From Phorcysia thermohydrogeniphila (GTDB taxonomy: Bacteria > Aquificota > Aquificia > Desulfurobacteriales > Desulfurobacteriaceae): 64,000 nucleotides of DNA. Of the stretch, positions 8,549 through 16,465 are shown piece after piece (the first letter of the stretch is position 1; every line of letters starts with the position of its first letter). The translations under genes were made by a program, and so were the position numbers. The stretch is from assembly GCF_004339575.1 (NCBI RefSeq), contig NZ_SMFV01000001.1, forward strand, positions 461,044 through 525,043, in the 5' to 3' direction. The notes beneath the pieces were generated by a model. That model ran no database searches. It worked only from the letters and a program-made list of their open reading frames with translations, and was not told the DNA's origin.

Positions 8549-9831
8549 AACCTTATAACCTCTCTGTTTAGTCCGTGTTGTTTGAGGCTATTCGGGTAGC
8601 CGTGAACAAACACAGTCTTCTCTGGCGATAGCCTCTCCACTATCGTTTCAATTTCTCCTTTATCTGCATGTGCCGAAAAGTGGTGTCTTTCTATTCGGCA
8701 GCGGAAACTCCTTAAAACGTTCCTATCGTGAAGGAGCCTATACCCAAAGCTTTCCTCAACCATGTAGCCGCTGAAAATTATCGCTGCGGAGCTCCGCTTA
8801 GAAAGAAGCTGAGCGTAAACAAAAGAAGGAGTTCCCTCCATCAGCATTCCAGAGGTTGAGACTATACAGTCGGCTTCTCTCAGGTTCTCCATGCAAGCTT
8901 CTTCAAAGCTAAGCCCCTCATACCTTGGAGCTGGCTGAACATAGAAGTTAAAGAGCTCCCTCTCAAGGAGGTTCTCGTATATAACGGAGACTTCCTTTGC
9001 TAACCCGTCAACGTAAACCGTTAGTGGCGGTATTTTCCCTTCCCTCATCCCCTGTGAGAGGAGGAGCATAATCTCCTGAGCTCTTCCAAGGGCAAAGACG
9101 GGAATAAGTATTTTTCCCTTCCTCTCTACGGTCTCTTTAACTGTGGAATAGAACTCCTCAATAGCCTCTTCTCTGCTAAACTTCCTATCTGAGTAGTAGT
9201 AGGTACTCTCCGAAACCAAAAGGGTTGGCTTCTCTGAAGGTAACTCAGCTCCACCAGTAGTAAGCTGCGGGGTTAAAGATATATCGCCGGTATGGTAGAC
9301 AAAACCGGAATCTCCGTAGAAAATACCCACAGAAGCAGCTCCCAAGATGTGACCTGCAGGGTAGAAAACAATTTCCACGTCCCCGAGGACAATCCTATCG
9401 TAAAAGTCCCTCCTCTCAAGACGCGAAAGGGCTTCGTCTAAGAGCCTATACTCCCTCCACTCATCTGGGGAGTTCCTGTTTCTTATGTACCTCACCTTTA
9501 TCGCGTCCTCAACCATAAGGGAGAGGAGCTGAGCCGTCTCGTGAGTCGTGTATATGGGAGTTTCTGGGTAGAGGGAAGAGAGAAGGTGAACGCTGCCGCA
9601 GTGGTCAACGTGGGCGTGGGTAATAACTATCGCGTCAAGCTCAGGAGAGAGGCTCTTAAGGAGAGAGAAGTCCGGGTAAGGGTCCTCCGGGTTAAAGCGA
9701 ATCCCAGAATCTACTAAGATCCTCTTCCCGCCAACCAAGTAGAGGTAGGCACTAGCACCTATCTCATTCCCGCCACCTATGGGTACAAGTAAGTTCTCCA
9801 TGGGAAGGAAGTTTAACATTTCAGAAGACAA
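8545..9831 (-). CDS. Metallo-beta-lactamase/beta-CASP RNA-processing exonuclease family protein
   Basis: 428 residues. The zinc-binding motif H-A-H-V-D-H-C-G is at about residues 74-81, with further MBL ligands in A-G-H-I-L-G-A-A and Y-H-T-G-D-I-S. A beta-CASP insert follows (Ser-Glu-Ser-Thr-Tyr-Tyr; Pro-Val-Phe-Ala-Leu-Gly-Arg-Ala-Gln-Glu), ending with R-H-H-F-S-A-H-A-D. This is the CPSF73/YSH1-like architecture of RNases that mature or degrade RNA. The start is uncertain: a TTG at 9831, an ATG at 9819 and an ATG at 9801 are in frame and none has a good ribosome binding site. It overlaps amrS and is coupled to the downstream Hsp70-like gene. Confidence 0.87.
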   Translation of the reverse strand: MSSEMLNFLPMENLLVPIGGGNEIGASAYLYLVGGKRILVDSGIRFNPEDPYPDFSLLKSLSPELDAIVITHAHVDHCGSVHLLSSLYPETPIYTTHETAQLLSLMVEDAIKVRYIRNRNSPDEWREYRLLDEALSRLERRDFYDRIVLGDVEIVFYPAGHILGAASVGIFYGDSGFVYHTGDISLTPQLTTGGAELPSEKPTLLVSESTYYYSDRKFSREEAIEEFYSTVKETVERKGKILIPVFALGRAQEIMLLLSQGMREGKIPPLTVYVDGLAKEVSVIYENLLERELFNFYVQPAPRYEGLSFEEACMENLREADCIVSTSGMLMEGTPSFVYAQLLSKRSSAAIIFSGYMVEESFGYRLLHDRNVLRSFRCRIERHHFSAHADKGEIETIVERLSPEKTVFVHGYPNSLKQHGLNREVIRF

Positions 9832-10822
9832 AGTCCACAGCTCTCCCGCAGTTAGGACACTTACCGTCAGAAGTAAAGAGAACCCTCACGTCGTAGCCTT
9901 CCCGCCTCACCAAGAGCTCCCCGCAGAAAGGACAGTAGGTAGATTCCCTCTTAGGGTCTACTACATTACCAACGTAAATGTAGTATAGGTACTCCTTTGT
10001 AACGTCATAGGCTAAGTCTAAAACCTCAACCGGCGTGGGAGGGGTGGAAAGTAGCTTATAGGCCGGGAAGAACCTTGAGTAGTGAACCGGAACGTCTTTG
10101 CCGAGGTTTTCTGCGACCCACCTTCCAAAACGTTCAAAATACTCAGGTGTAAACTCATCAAAATCGGGAACAATGAGTTTTGTAAGTTCTAAGTGTTTTC
10201 CGGCCTTCCTTATCTCCTCACACACCTTCCAGACGTTTGGGCTTGGGAAAGAGGAAAACTTAAGGTAGTAGTCACTGTCCATTCCTTTAAGGTCAACGTT
10301 AAAGGCATCTATGAGGGGAAGGAGCTCCCTTAAGGCATTAATGTTAATGTTACCGTTAGTCACCATCACGTTGACAAGTCCAGCTTCCTTTACCTTCTTA
10401 GCCGTATCTTTCACGTACTCAAACCAGATAATCGGGTCGTTATAGGTGTAGGCTATACCTATGGAACCGTAGCGTCTTGCGTAAGTTACAGCCGCTTCCG
10501 GTGGGAAGAACTGGCGCTGAGTTTCCTGCCTTGAGATTTCCCAGTTCTGGCAGGATTTACAGTCAAGGTTACAGCCGTTAGTTCCTATGGAGAAAATGAC
10601 AGAGCCGGGATAAAAGTGGTAGAGGGGTTTCTTCTCTATCGGGTCGTAGGCCGCCGAGGTTACTTCTCCATAAACTACGGTGTAGAGAATACCTCCCCTG
10701 TTCTTCCTCACAAGACAGAACCCTTGCCCTCCATCCGGTATAGTACACTCCCTTGGACAGAGTACACACTTTACCTTATTACCCTCCAGCGGTACGTAGT
10801 ACTCAGCTTCAAGCGTAGGCAT
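9821..10822 (-). CDS. amrS: AmmeMemoRadiSam-system radical SAM enzyme (AmrS)
   Basis: 333 residues. The radical SAM cysteines are Cys84, Cys88 and Cys91 (C-N-L-D-C-K-S-C). The N-terminus has C-x2-C-x3-C plus another Cys at 19/22/26/36, and the C-terminus is a zinc ribbon (C-P-F-C and C-P-N-C). This matches the AmrS group, which co-occurs in genomes with AmrA (AMMECR1) and Memo-type AmrB; neither partner is in this window, and the reaction is poorly defined. The ATG at 10822 follows AAGGAGGG. Confidence 0.88.
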   Translation of the reverse strand: MPTLEAEYYVPLEGNKVKCVLCPRECTIPDGGQGFCLVRKNRGGILYTVVYGEVTSAAYDPIEKKPLYHFYPGSVIFSIGTNGCNLDCKSCQNWEISRQETQRQFFPPEAAVTYARRYGSIGIAYTYNDPIIWFEYVKDTAKKVKEAGLVNVMVTNGNININALRELLPLIDAFNVDLKGMDSDYYLKFSSFPSPNVWKVCEEIRKAGKHLELTKLIVPDFDEFTPEYFERFGRWVAENLGKDVPVHYSRFFPAYKLLSTPPTPVEVLDLAYDVTKEYLYYIYVGNVVDPKRESTYCPFCGELLVRREGYDVRVLFTSDGKCPNCGRAVDFVF

Positions 10823-10909
10823 TTTTCCCTCCTTGTTTTGTATAATTTCCTATCCTACGAATTAATTTATTTCTCCCATAGCTTCTAACTGCAAACTCCG
10901 GAGAAAGAA

Positions 10910-12043
10910 ATGGGGGAGGAAAGATTTCAAGGAACGCGAATTAACGCTTACATAAGGGTTGACGACGGACAGTATAGGGTAAGGGAGCTGGGGATTGAGG
11001 GTGTAATTCTGGAAGGAAGAATACCGGCCTTAGTAGAAGGAAAGTCAAAAAGGGTAACTTTAACAGTTCCCTTTGACGGACAGAACCAGCTTGAAATAAA
11101 AGGTCTAAAGCTCGTCTGTAGCTACGGAAACGGCGAAACAGTATGCTACTTTAGGGAGCTCTCAAAAAGTCAAAACGAAGCTATCAAAATGCTCCTTAGA
11201 GAGTGCAACTGGAAAAGGCTCGTCCCTTCAGAGAAGGAGTTTATGAACTATACAAAAGAAGAGAGGACGAGGGAACTCCTCCTTTCCTTCATAGAAGAAG
11301 AGCGGAAGAAGAAACTGAGACTTCTGTCCTACACCTTAGCTGTAGCCCTCGGACTCCTCATAGTCGCAGTCTTTTTTAAGCTATTTGTGCTTCCCCTTAG
11401 ACCCGTCGGTAAACCCTTAGAGGTAGCAGAAGTCAATCAAAAAGAAGTCTCCCAAAGTACTTCTGAAAGTCAAACAGAACAAACAGAAACGGAAGAGATT
11501 CCGGACACGATAGAGGGCCTTCCGGAAGATTTGGTTGTCTCTAAGGTTGAGTGGAACAACATAAACACGATGGGAAAAGTTCCACCCTACTTTAACCCCG
11601 TTAACCCAAGCGAGTCAGCACCCAAAGAGACAGTAGCTAAAGAGGAGCAAAAAGAGCAAACCCTTGTGTCCACAAAGGAAACGTTACAAGCTCCACCCTT
11701 AAAAGAGCAGAAACAAGAGGTAAATGAGGAAAAAGAAGAAAAAGAAACCATAGAGAAAGAAGAGGAAATGGAAAAGCCCCAGCTTTCAGAAAGTGAGGAT
11801 TACATCTGCATACAGGTCGCAAGCGATAGGAAACCGTCATGGCTCTTAAAGGTTTCAGAGGAACTAAAAGCATTCCCTTACGTCAGGGTAGAAAAAATAG
11901 GAAACGCCTATACCTTAAGAGTAGGCTTCTTTAAAGAGAGAGAAGAGGCTAAAAAGGTTTTAAGAGAAATTAAGAAACGTTACCCAAGAGCCTTTATGAG
12001 AACTTGCGCTTACAGACCCAAGAGGTGGGTTCATTCAGAGTGA
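10910..12043 (+). CDS. Membrane protein with PilZ-like N-terminus and SPOR-like C-terminus
   Basis: 377 residues. Residues 1-100 are beta-rich with a PilZ-like pattern (Arg-x-Asn near residue 10, then Glu-Leu-Gly-Ile-Glu-Gly-Val-Ile-Leu-Glu-Gly at about 26-36). A single membrane segment spans about 139-162. A long Glu/Lys/Pro-rich linker of low complexity follows to about residue 290. The last 80 residues resemble a SPOR domain, which binds denuded peptidoglycan at division sites. The topology would put the PilZ-like part in the cytoplasm and SPOR in the periplasm, suggesting a link between cytoplasmic signalling and the cell wall. Both domain calls are by eye. The gene ends tail-to-tail with mnmH, overlapping 9 bp. 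Confidence 0.75.
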   Translation: MGEERFQGTRINAYIRVDDGQYRVRELGIEGVILEGRIPALVEGKSKRVTLTVPFDGQNQLEIKGLKLVCSYGNGETVCYFRELSKSQNEAIKMLLRECNWKRLVPSEKEFMNYTKEERTRELLLSFIEEERKKKLRLLSYTLAVALGLLIVAVFFKLFVLPLRPVGKPLEVAEVNQKEVSQSTSESQTEQTETEEIPDTIEGLPEDLVVSKVEWNNINTMGKVPPYFNPVNPSESAPKETVAKEEQKEQTLVSTKETLQAPPLKEQKQEVNEEKEEKETIEKEEEMEKPQLSESEDYICIQVASDRKPSWLLKVSEELKAFPYVRVEKIGNAYTLRVGFFKEREEAKKVLREIKKRYPRAFMRTCAYRPKRWVHSE

Positions 12044-13060
12044 GCTTAAGAGCTCCTTTAACTTCTCCTTAGCATCCTGTAGGGTTCTTGCCTCTACCGT
12101 GTACTCGGTTTCAGGGGTTGAACGGCTGTAGAGCTTATCGTAGTAGTTGACCATAAGCTCCTTTACGGCTTCTTTATAGTCTTCAGTCTCTATGAGGCTC
12201 TTGATGTGGCTGTACTTCTCCTCACCAAGTATCTTCCTTATTCTACTTAAGGCCTGCAGGTAAACAGAAGGTGGAAAGTCTCCGACGCCGTAGTCCTCTA
12301 AGGACACTTTTACCCTTTCCTCAAGGGGAAGGGTAAGAAGGAGTTTTCTTCCCCTCTCCATAGCTCTCCAAAAAGCGTCCGGGATGAAGAGTTTTCCTAT
12401 CTTTTTACTCTCCCCTTCAACGAGGACGTAAGGAGCACCTTTTAACCTTTCAAGCTCCTGCCAAAGGTAGGCGTCAAACATTTTCTGTGAAGGCTGTTTT
12501 AAGCCTATTCCGCCAAAAACAGACCCTCTGTGACCGGCAAGCCCTTCAAGGTCTACTACAGGGTAACCTTCCTCTTTTAGCTCCCTCAGGATTCTCGTCT
12601 TCCCGGCTCCAGTAGGGCCGTAGAGAACTACTACTTTAAGATTTTCCGATATCTCCTCTATCCTCTTCAGGATAAACTGCCTAAAGGCCCTATACCCCCC
12701 TCTAAGCCTAAAAACGTGAACGCCTGTCAGGTTGCATATAGTAGCGACGGCCAAGCTCCTCATTCCTCCCCGCCAGCAGTAGACGGCAACCTGACCTTCC
12801 CTTTCCCTGATTTCTCGGATTCTGCTCACTATGGCGTGGAGCTTTGGGCCAATCAGCTTCAGGGCAAAAAGTCTTGCCTCCTTCTCTCCCTTCTCGTAGT
12901 AAACCTTAGAAACTTCCTCACGCTCTTCCTTACTAAAGAGGGGGACGCTCACAGCTCCCGGAATGTGAAACTCCTCAAACTCTTCCTTCGTTCTTACATC
13001 TACCAGCTTAAAGCCCTTACTTAAGGCCTCTTCTACTGTAACCTCTCTTACCAGCTCCAT
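12035..13060 (-). CDS. mnmH: tRNA 2-selenouridine synthase
   Basis: 341 residues from an ATG preceded by AAGGAGAGGG; an upstream in-frame start at 13102 would lengthen the overlap with the neighbour. The N-terminal rhodanese domain has its catalytic Cys95 in Y-C-W-R-G-G-M-R-S, and a P-loop G-P-T-G-A-G-K-T is at residues 148-155, the diagnostic MnmH (SelU/YbbB) architecture. The enzyme replaces sulfur by selenium at the wobble uridine of tRNA-Lys(UUU), Glu(UUC) and Gln(UUG) using selenophosphate. Two of these tRNAs are encoded at 43.8 kb, and selB lies at 50.2 kb, so selenium use is a genome trait. Confidence 0.93.
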   Translation of the reverse strand: MELVREVTVEEALSKGFKLVDVRTKEEFEEFHIPGAVSVPLFSKEEREEVSKVYYEKGEKEARLFALKLIGPKLHAIVSRIREIREREGQVAVYCWRGGMRSLAVATICNLTGVHVFRLRGGYRAFRQFILKRIEEISENLKVVVLYGPTGAGKTRILRELKEEGYPVVDLEGLAGHRGSVFGGIGLKQPSQKMFDAYLWQELERLKGAPYVLVEGESKKIGKLFIPDAFWRAMERGRKLLLTLPLEERVKVSLEDYGVGDFPPSVYLQALSRIRKILGEEKYSHIKSLIETEDYKEAVKELMVNYYDKLYSRSTPETEYTVEARTLQDAKEKLKELLSSL

Positions 13061-13751
13061 CCCTCTCCTTGACCCTAAAACGGACGACCCCAAATCCTCC
13101 AATTGGCAAGTTAAAACCGAGTTTCCTCTCTATCCTATCGCTTAAGAATCCATCCACACATAAATTAAGAGTCGTGTAAAAGGTGTCAAAGGTGACAATT
13201 TTGTCAGTTATCTCCCTTGCAAAACGCGCAAAGCTTTTTATTTCGTCAAGGGAGAGAAAGTTAGCCTTCCTGTAGGCTGTTGCTTTTAGCAGGGACTTAA
13301 AATAGCGGTAGGCGGAAAGGAGGGAATACTTATTAAGGAAACCCACGACAACAGCTTCCTTTGCCACTTTTACGGCCTCAACAAAGGCCTTCCTCCCATC
13401 ACCGATAAACTCAAGGCTCGTTATAAAGAGGACAACATCTACGCTATTTTTCTTAAAAGGAAGGTGGTGGGCGTCGCCCCTAACTAGCTTTTTAAGGCCT
13501 TTTCTCCTTGCAACTCTTAACATATCCTCAGAGATGTCAATTCCTATTGGCTCTTTAAACCCTTCCTCCACTAAGGTTTTTATCCAAATACCGGTACCAC
13601 ATCCTACTTCAAGAATTTCTTTATCCCTCTTATCCTCAAGAACCTTAAGAAGGAGCTCTCTCTCAAAGCTAAAGACCTTCTTACCGAATTCCGTTTCAAA
13701 AAAGCTATCGTACTCCTCGGCTACTTTTCCGCAGAAAGCATTACTCTCCAA
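13017..13751 (-). CDS. Class I SAM-dependent methyltransferase
   Basis: 244 residues. Motif I of the Rossmann SAM fold is Ile-Leu-Glu-Val-Gly-Cys-Gly-Thr-Gly at about residues 45-53, followed by an acidic end of strand 2 (Gly-Ile-Asp-Ile-Ser) and a strand 4 region with Asp-Val-Val-Leu-Phe-Ile. It resembles small UbiE/COQ5-like (Methyltransf_11) enzymes; the substrate is unknown. The 3' end overlaps mnmH by 44 bp and the 5' end overlaps nurA by 11 bp, so nurA, this gene and mnmH probably form one minus-strand transcript. Confidence 0.85.
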   Translation of the reverse strand: MESNAFCGKVAEEYDSFFETEFGKKVFSFERELLLKVLEDKRDKEILEVGCGTGIWIKTLVEEGFKEPIGIDISEDMLRVARRKGLKKLVRGDAHHLPFKKNSVDVVLFITSLEFIGDGRKAFVEAVKVAKEAVVVGFLNKYSLLSAYRYFKSLLKATAYRKANFLSLDEIKSFARFAREITDKIVTFDTFYTTLNLCVDGFLSDRIERKLGFNLPIGGFGVVRFRVKERDGAGKRGYSRRGLK

Positions 13752-14811
13752 GGGACTCCCTCCCAGTTACCCCTCTGTGCTTAAGAAGCTCAACGGTAAA
13801 TTCAACGTCACTGCTTTTTATCTTAACGAGCTCGTGGACGTCCCTTAAAGGGTATGGATACCCCCTAACCGCATAGTATCTAAGTATAGACAGAGCATCC
13901 TGCGGTTTTAGAGCCGTTTCAACCTTAAGGACGCTTCCCTTTGGAAGGCGGAAGAAAAAGGAGTAAAACTCAAAACCCCTCAGCTTTTCTTCAAATTTTT
14001 CAGGAAACTTAAACTTTTTCTCCTTTGTCACAGAAACCCTGATAGGCTTCGTGTAACCCGGAGGAAGGTCAAGGGAATTAAGGACTGCAACGTCAGGAAG
14101 GAGCGGGTCAAAGGAATAATTTCGGGAATCGGAGTGTTTAGACACAGAAATGATTTTATCTACCCCCTTTTTAAGCAAGAGGTAGAGGGAATAAAGGTAC
14201 TCTAAGTACTCCAAGTAACCTGCAACAACAGCAAATTCTCTGCCAGAGGCAAACTTTTTGAGCTCGCCGTAGTACCTTGCTGAATCAATCGGGAACTCTG
14301 AAGAAAGAGAAAAGTTAGGAACTAAAAAGTCTTTAAAGAGTTCCTCTACTTTTGCTTTAAGCTCTGGAGGAACCTCCTGATTAAAAACCGAAGGCCTCAC
14401 CATTGCGCCGACTATAGAACCGTCAAGGAGGATGTACGAGACGCTGTCACAGTTAAGGAGGGCCGTCTTAAACTCCAATATACCCATAAGTATCCTTATC
14501 CTTGCGTCTGAGTACTCCTCAGGCTTAAGGAGGTCTATGTCCACTAAAAACCTTTCCCCTCCTTTAACCCTCTGACCATCCCTATACAGGACGCTCCCAG
14601 CTCCAACGGCGTAGAGGACGTAACCAGCAAAAGACTTTCTGTTCCTGCTGCCGTCAACCGCAACAGTAGAGTCTGGCCTAAACTCTTCCGGCAGTTCAGA
14701 AATCCAGACTTCCCACACTCTCTCTTCTAAAGTAGCGTAATTCCCCTCAATAAGCTTGAGCCGGTCTTTTTTTCTAAGGGCTGTTTCTATAAGGTATCTC
14801 TTTATAGCCAT
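13741..14811 (-). CDS. nurA: NurA-domain nuclease
   Basis: 356 residues. NurA 5'-3' nucleases have two acidic Asp-Gly-Ser clusters, seen here as Val-Ala-Val-Asp-Gly-Ser-Arg near residue 50 and Ile-Leu-Leu-Asp-Gly-Ser-Ile at about residue 135. In archaea and some thermophilic bacteria NurA works with the HerA translocase in end resection; no herA is present in the window. The ATG at 14811 is preferred over an upstream start because AGGAGGGG lies five bases before it. It is divergent from the transpeptidase gene with 48 bp between. Confidence 0.8.
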   Translation of the reverse strand: MAIKRYLIETALRKKDRLKLIEGNYATLEERVWEVWISELPEEFRPDSTVAVDGSRNRKSFAGYVLYAVGAGSVLYRDGQRVKGGERFLVDIDLLKPEEYSDARIRILMGILEFKTALLNCDSVSYILLDGSIVGAMVRPSVFNQEVPPELKAKVEELFKDFLVPNFSLSSEFPIDSARYYGELKKFASGREFAVVAGYLEYLEYLYSLYLLLKKGVDKIISVSKHSDSRNYSFDPLLPDVAVLNSLDLPPGYTKPIRVSVTKEKKFKFPEKFEEKLRGFEFYSFFFRLPKGSVLKVETALKPQDALSILRYYAVRGYPYPLRDVHELVKIKSSDVEFTVELLKHRGVTGRESLGE

Positions 14812-14827
14812 TTTAACCCCTCCTAAC

Positions 14828-14844
14828 GGCATATATTATATGCC
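14828..14844. promoter_or_regulatory. 17-bp perfect palindrome between divergent nurA and transpeptidase genes
   Basis: GGCATATATTATATGCC has two 8-bp arms around a single T. It fills the centre of the 48-bp gap between the two starts, just outside both ribosome binding sites. Its AT-rich core can be read as a -10-like hexamer on both strands, so it may be a shared divergent promoter core, an operator, or both. No -35 hexamers are obvious. Confidence 0.5.
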
Positions 14845-14859
14845 CTGCAGGAGGTAAGA

Positions 14860-16122
14860 ATGAAAAAGGTTTGGACGTTTCTACTATTTGCTGGCCTATT
14901 AGCTTTCGCAGGAGGATTTCTTTTAAAGAGCTCTGACGGAAAAGAAACGGTTACAGAAAGGGCTGAACAGACCATTAATAAAAGCCAACTTTCACGTTCT
15001 CGTCCCCAAAAGAAAGAGAATCCTCAAGAAGAGTTTGTAAAAAAACTCCTTTCCGACTTTTCATTACAGTTTTCTCTGTTCAAACAGTCCACTCTTGAGA
15101 ATAACAGATACGTTTACAAGGACAGAAATATAACTGTAATTTTCACTGTAGACCCTCTTTTTCAAAAAGCTGTAGAAAAGGAATTTAAACGCTTTCGCGT
15201 AAAGTACGGAGCTTACGTTGCAATAGATGCCGATACCGGAAAAGTCCTCGCCGCTGTCTCAAGCACAGACTATCCAGACCTTACCTTTAAGAGAACCTTC
15301 CCGGCAGCTTCAACCTTCAAGATAGTTACTGCTGCAGCAGCCCTTGAAACTGGATTAGCAACCCCTAATACCGAAATGGTCTGCGGTGGAACGGGAGACT
15401 CATGCTCCCCGTCTGTTTGGCTTAACAGCCGCTACAAGGTTAAACGGAGGTTTGCTGAATCCTTTGCTACTTCAGCCAATCCATTTTTTGGTAACTTGGG
15501 AAGACTCCTTGGGAAAGAGACACTCTTAGAGTTTGCCAGAAAGTTCGGTTTTAACAGGAAGGACTACGGTTTTCCGTGGGGAATACTTAGGGAACCCCTT
15601 GACGATTATGACATAGCCCTGACTGCAGCAGGACTCGGAGAAACGAGAACGAGCCCCTTCCACCAAGCCCTCATAGCCTCCGTAATAGAGAACGAAGGAA
15701 TCATGGTAAAACCTACGCTAATAGAAAAAGTACTCACTACAGACGGAAGGCCGCTATACACCTTTAGGAAAGAGCTCTTCGGACGTGTTGTATCCGTTGG
15801 TACAGCCAGAGCAATTAGAGAAATGATGCTCCTTACCGTCAAGCAGGGAACGGTGTCCGACAAGAGACACTTTAGGAGACTAAGGAGGTTCTACCCGAGA
15901 ATAGTTATAGGTGGAAAAACGGGAACTCTTTCGGAGCTCACTTACCCGGAAGGGAGATGCGAGTGGTTTACAGGTTTCATGGAGTATAACGGAAGGCATA
16001 TTGCTTTCTCCTCCCTTGCCGTTAACAACCACTACTTTTACATAACAGGATATGAGATAGCTGCCGTAGCTTCCGCAGATTTTGCTAAACTTTACAGAAA
16101 CTTTGCCGTAAGGGGGAGATGA
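14860..16122 (+). CDS. Penicillin-binding transpeptidase-domain protein
   Basis: 420 residues. An N-terminal hydrophobic segment (about 4-22) acts as signal anchor, followed by a charged linker and one transpeptidase domain with the active-site triad motifs S-T-F-K (Ser151-Lys154), S-A-N (205-207) and K-T-G (353-355). It lacks the N-terminal pedestal and the glycosyltransferase domain of large PBPs. It probably cross-links periplasmic peptidoglycan. A class D-like beta-lactamase is the main alternative, but the T-V-D-P-L-F-Q-K-A-V element before the catalytic domain is characteristic of PBPs. The ATG at 14860 follows GCAGGAGG. hinT starts in its last codons. Confidence 0.85.
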   Translation: MKKVWTFLLFAGLLAFAGGFLLKSSDGKETVTERAEQTINKSQLSRSRPQKKENPQEEFVKKLLSDFSLQFSLFKQSTLENNRYVYKDRNITVIFTVDPLFQKAVEKEFKRFRVKYGAYVAIDADTGKVLAAVSSTDYPDLTFKRTFPAASTFKIVTAAAALETGLATPNTEMVCGGTGDSCSPSVWLNSRYKVKRRFAESFATSANPFFGNLGRLLGKETLLEFARKFGFNRKDYGFPWGILREPLDDYDIALTAAGLGETRTSPFHQALIASVIENEGIMVKPTLIEKVLTTDGRPLYTFRKELFGRVVSVGTARAIREMMLLTVKQGTVSDKRHFRRLRRFYPRIVIGGKTGTLSELTYPEGRCEWFTGFMEYNGRHIAFSSLAVNNHYFYITGYEIAAVASADFAKLYRNFAVRGR

Positions 16123-16463
16123 TGTGCGTCTTCTGCGAGATTATTAACGGGGAGCTCCCTGCGAAGGTAGTTTACGAGGATGAAAAGGTCATAGCCTTCC
16201 ACGACATCAACCCTCAGGCCCCTGTTCACATCCTAATAGTTCCAAAGGAGCACATACCTACAGTCAACGACCTTGAGGAGAAACACGCCGAGGTGGTTGG
16301 ACACATCTTCCTCGTTGCAAAGAAGATAGCCCAAGACATGGGCTTTGCAGAAAATGGCTACCGTATACTAATCAACTGCAACAGGGATGGTGGACAGGAG
16401 GTATACCACATTCACTTTCACCTTCTTGCAGGGAAACCACTGGGTCCAATGCTCTGCAGATAA
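16119..16463 (+). CDS. hinT: HIT-family purine nucleoside phosphoramidase (HinT-like)
   Basis: 114 residues, the normal HinT length. The N-terminal Cys-Val-Phe-Cys-Glu-Ile and the HIT triad H-I-H-F-H-L-L (His97, His99, His101) are clear. Members hydrolyse AMP-lysine-type phosphoramidates. Two adjacent ATGs overlap the stop of the transpeptidase gene. The gene ends two bases from the convergent GGDEF gene. Confidence 0.93.
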   Translation: MMCVFCEIINGELPAKVVYEDEKVIAFHDINPQAPVHILIVPKEHIPTVNDLEEKHAEVVGHIFLVAKKIAQDMGFAENGYRILINCNRDGGQEVYHIHFHLLAGKPLGPMLCR

Positions 16464-16465
16464 AC

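Noticed and set aside
14860..16122. Class D beta-lactamase
   Set aside because: The SxxK, SxN and KTG motifs fit both, but the segment before the catalytic domain and the cell-wall setting fit a PBP; kept as an alternative only.
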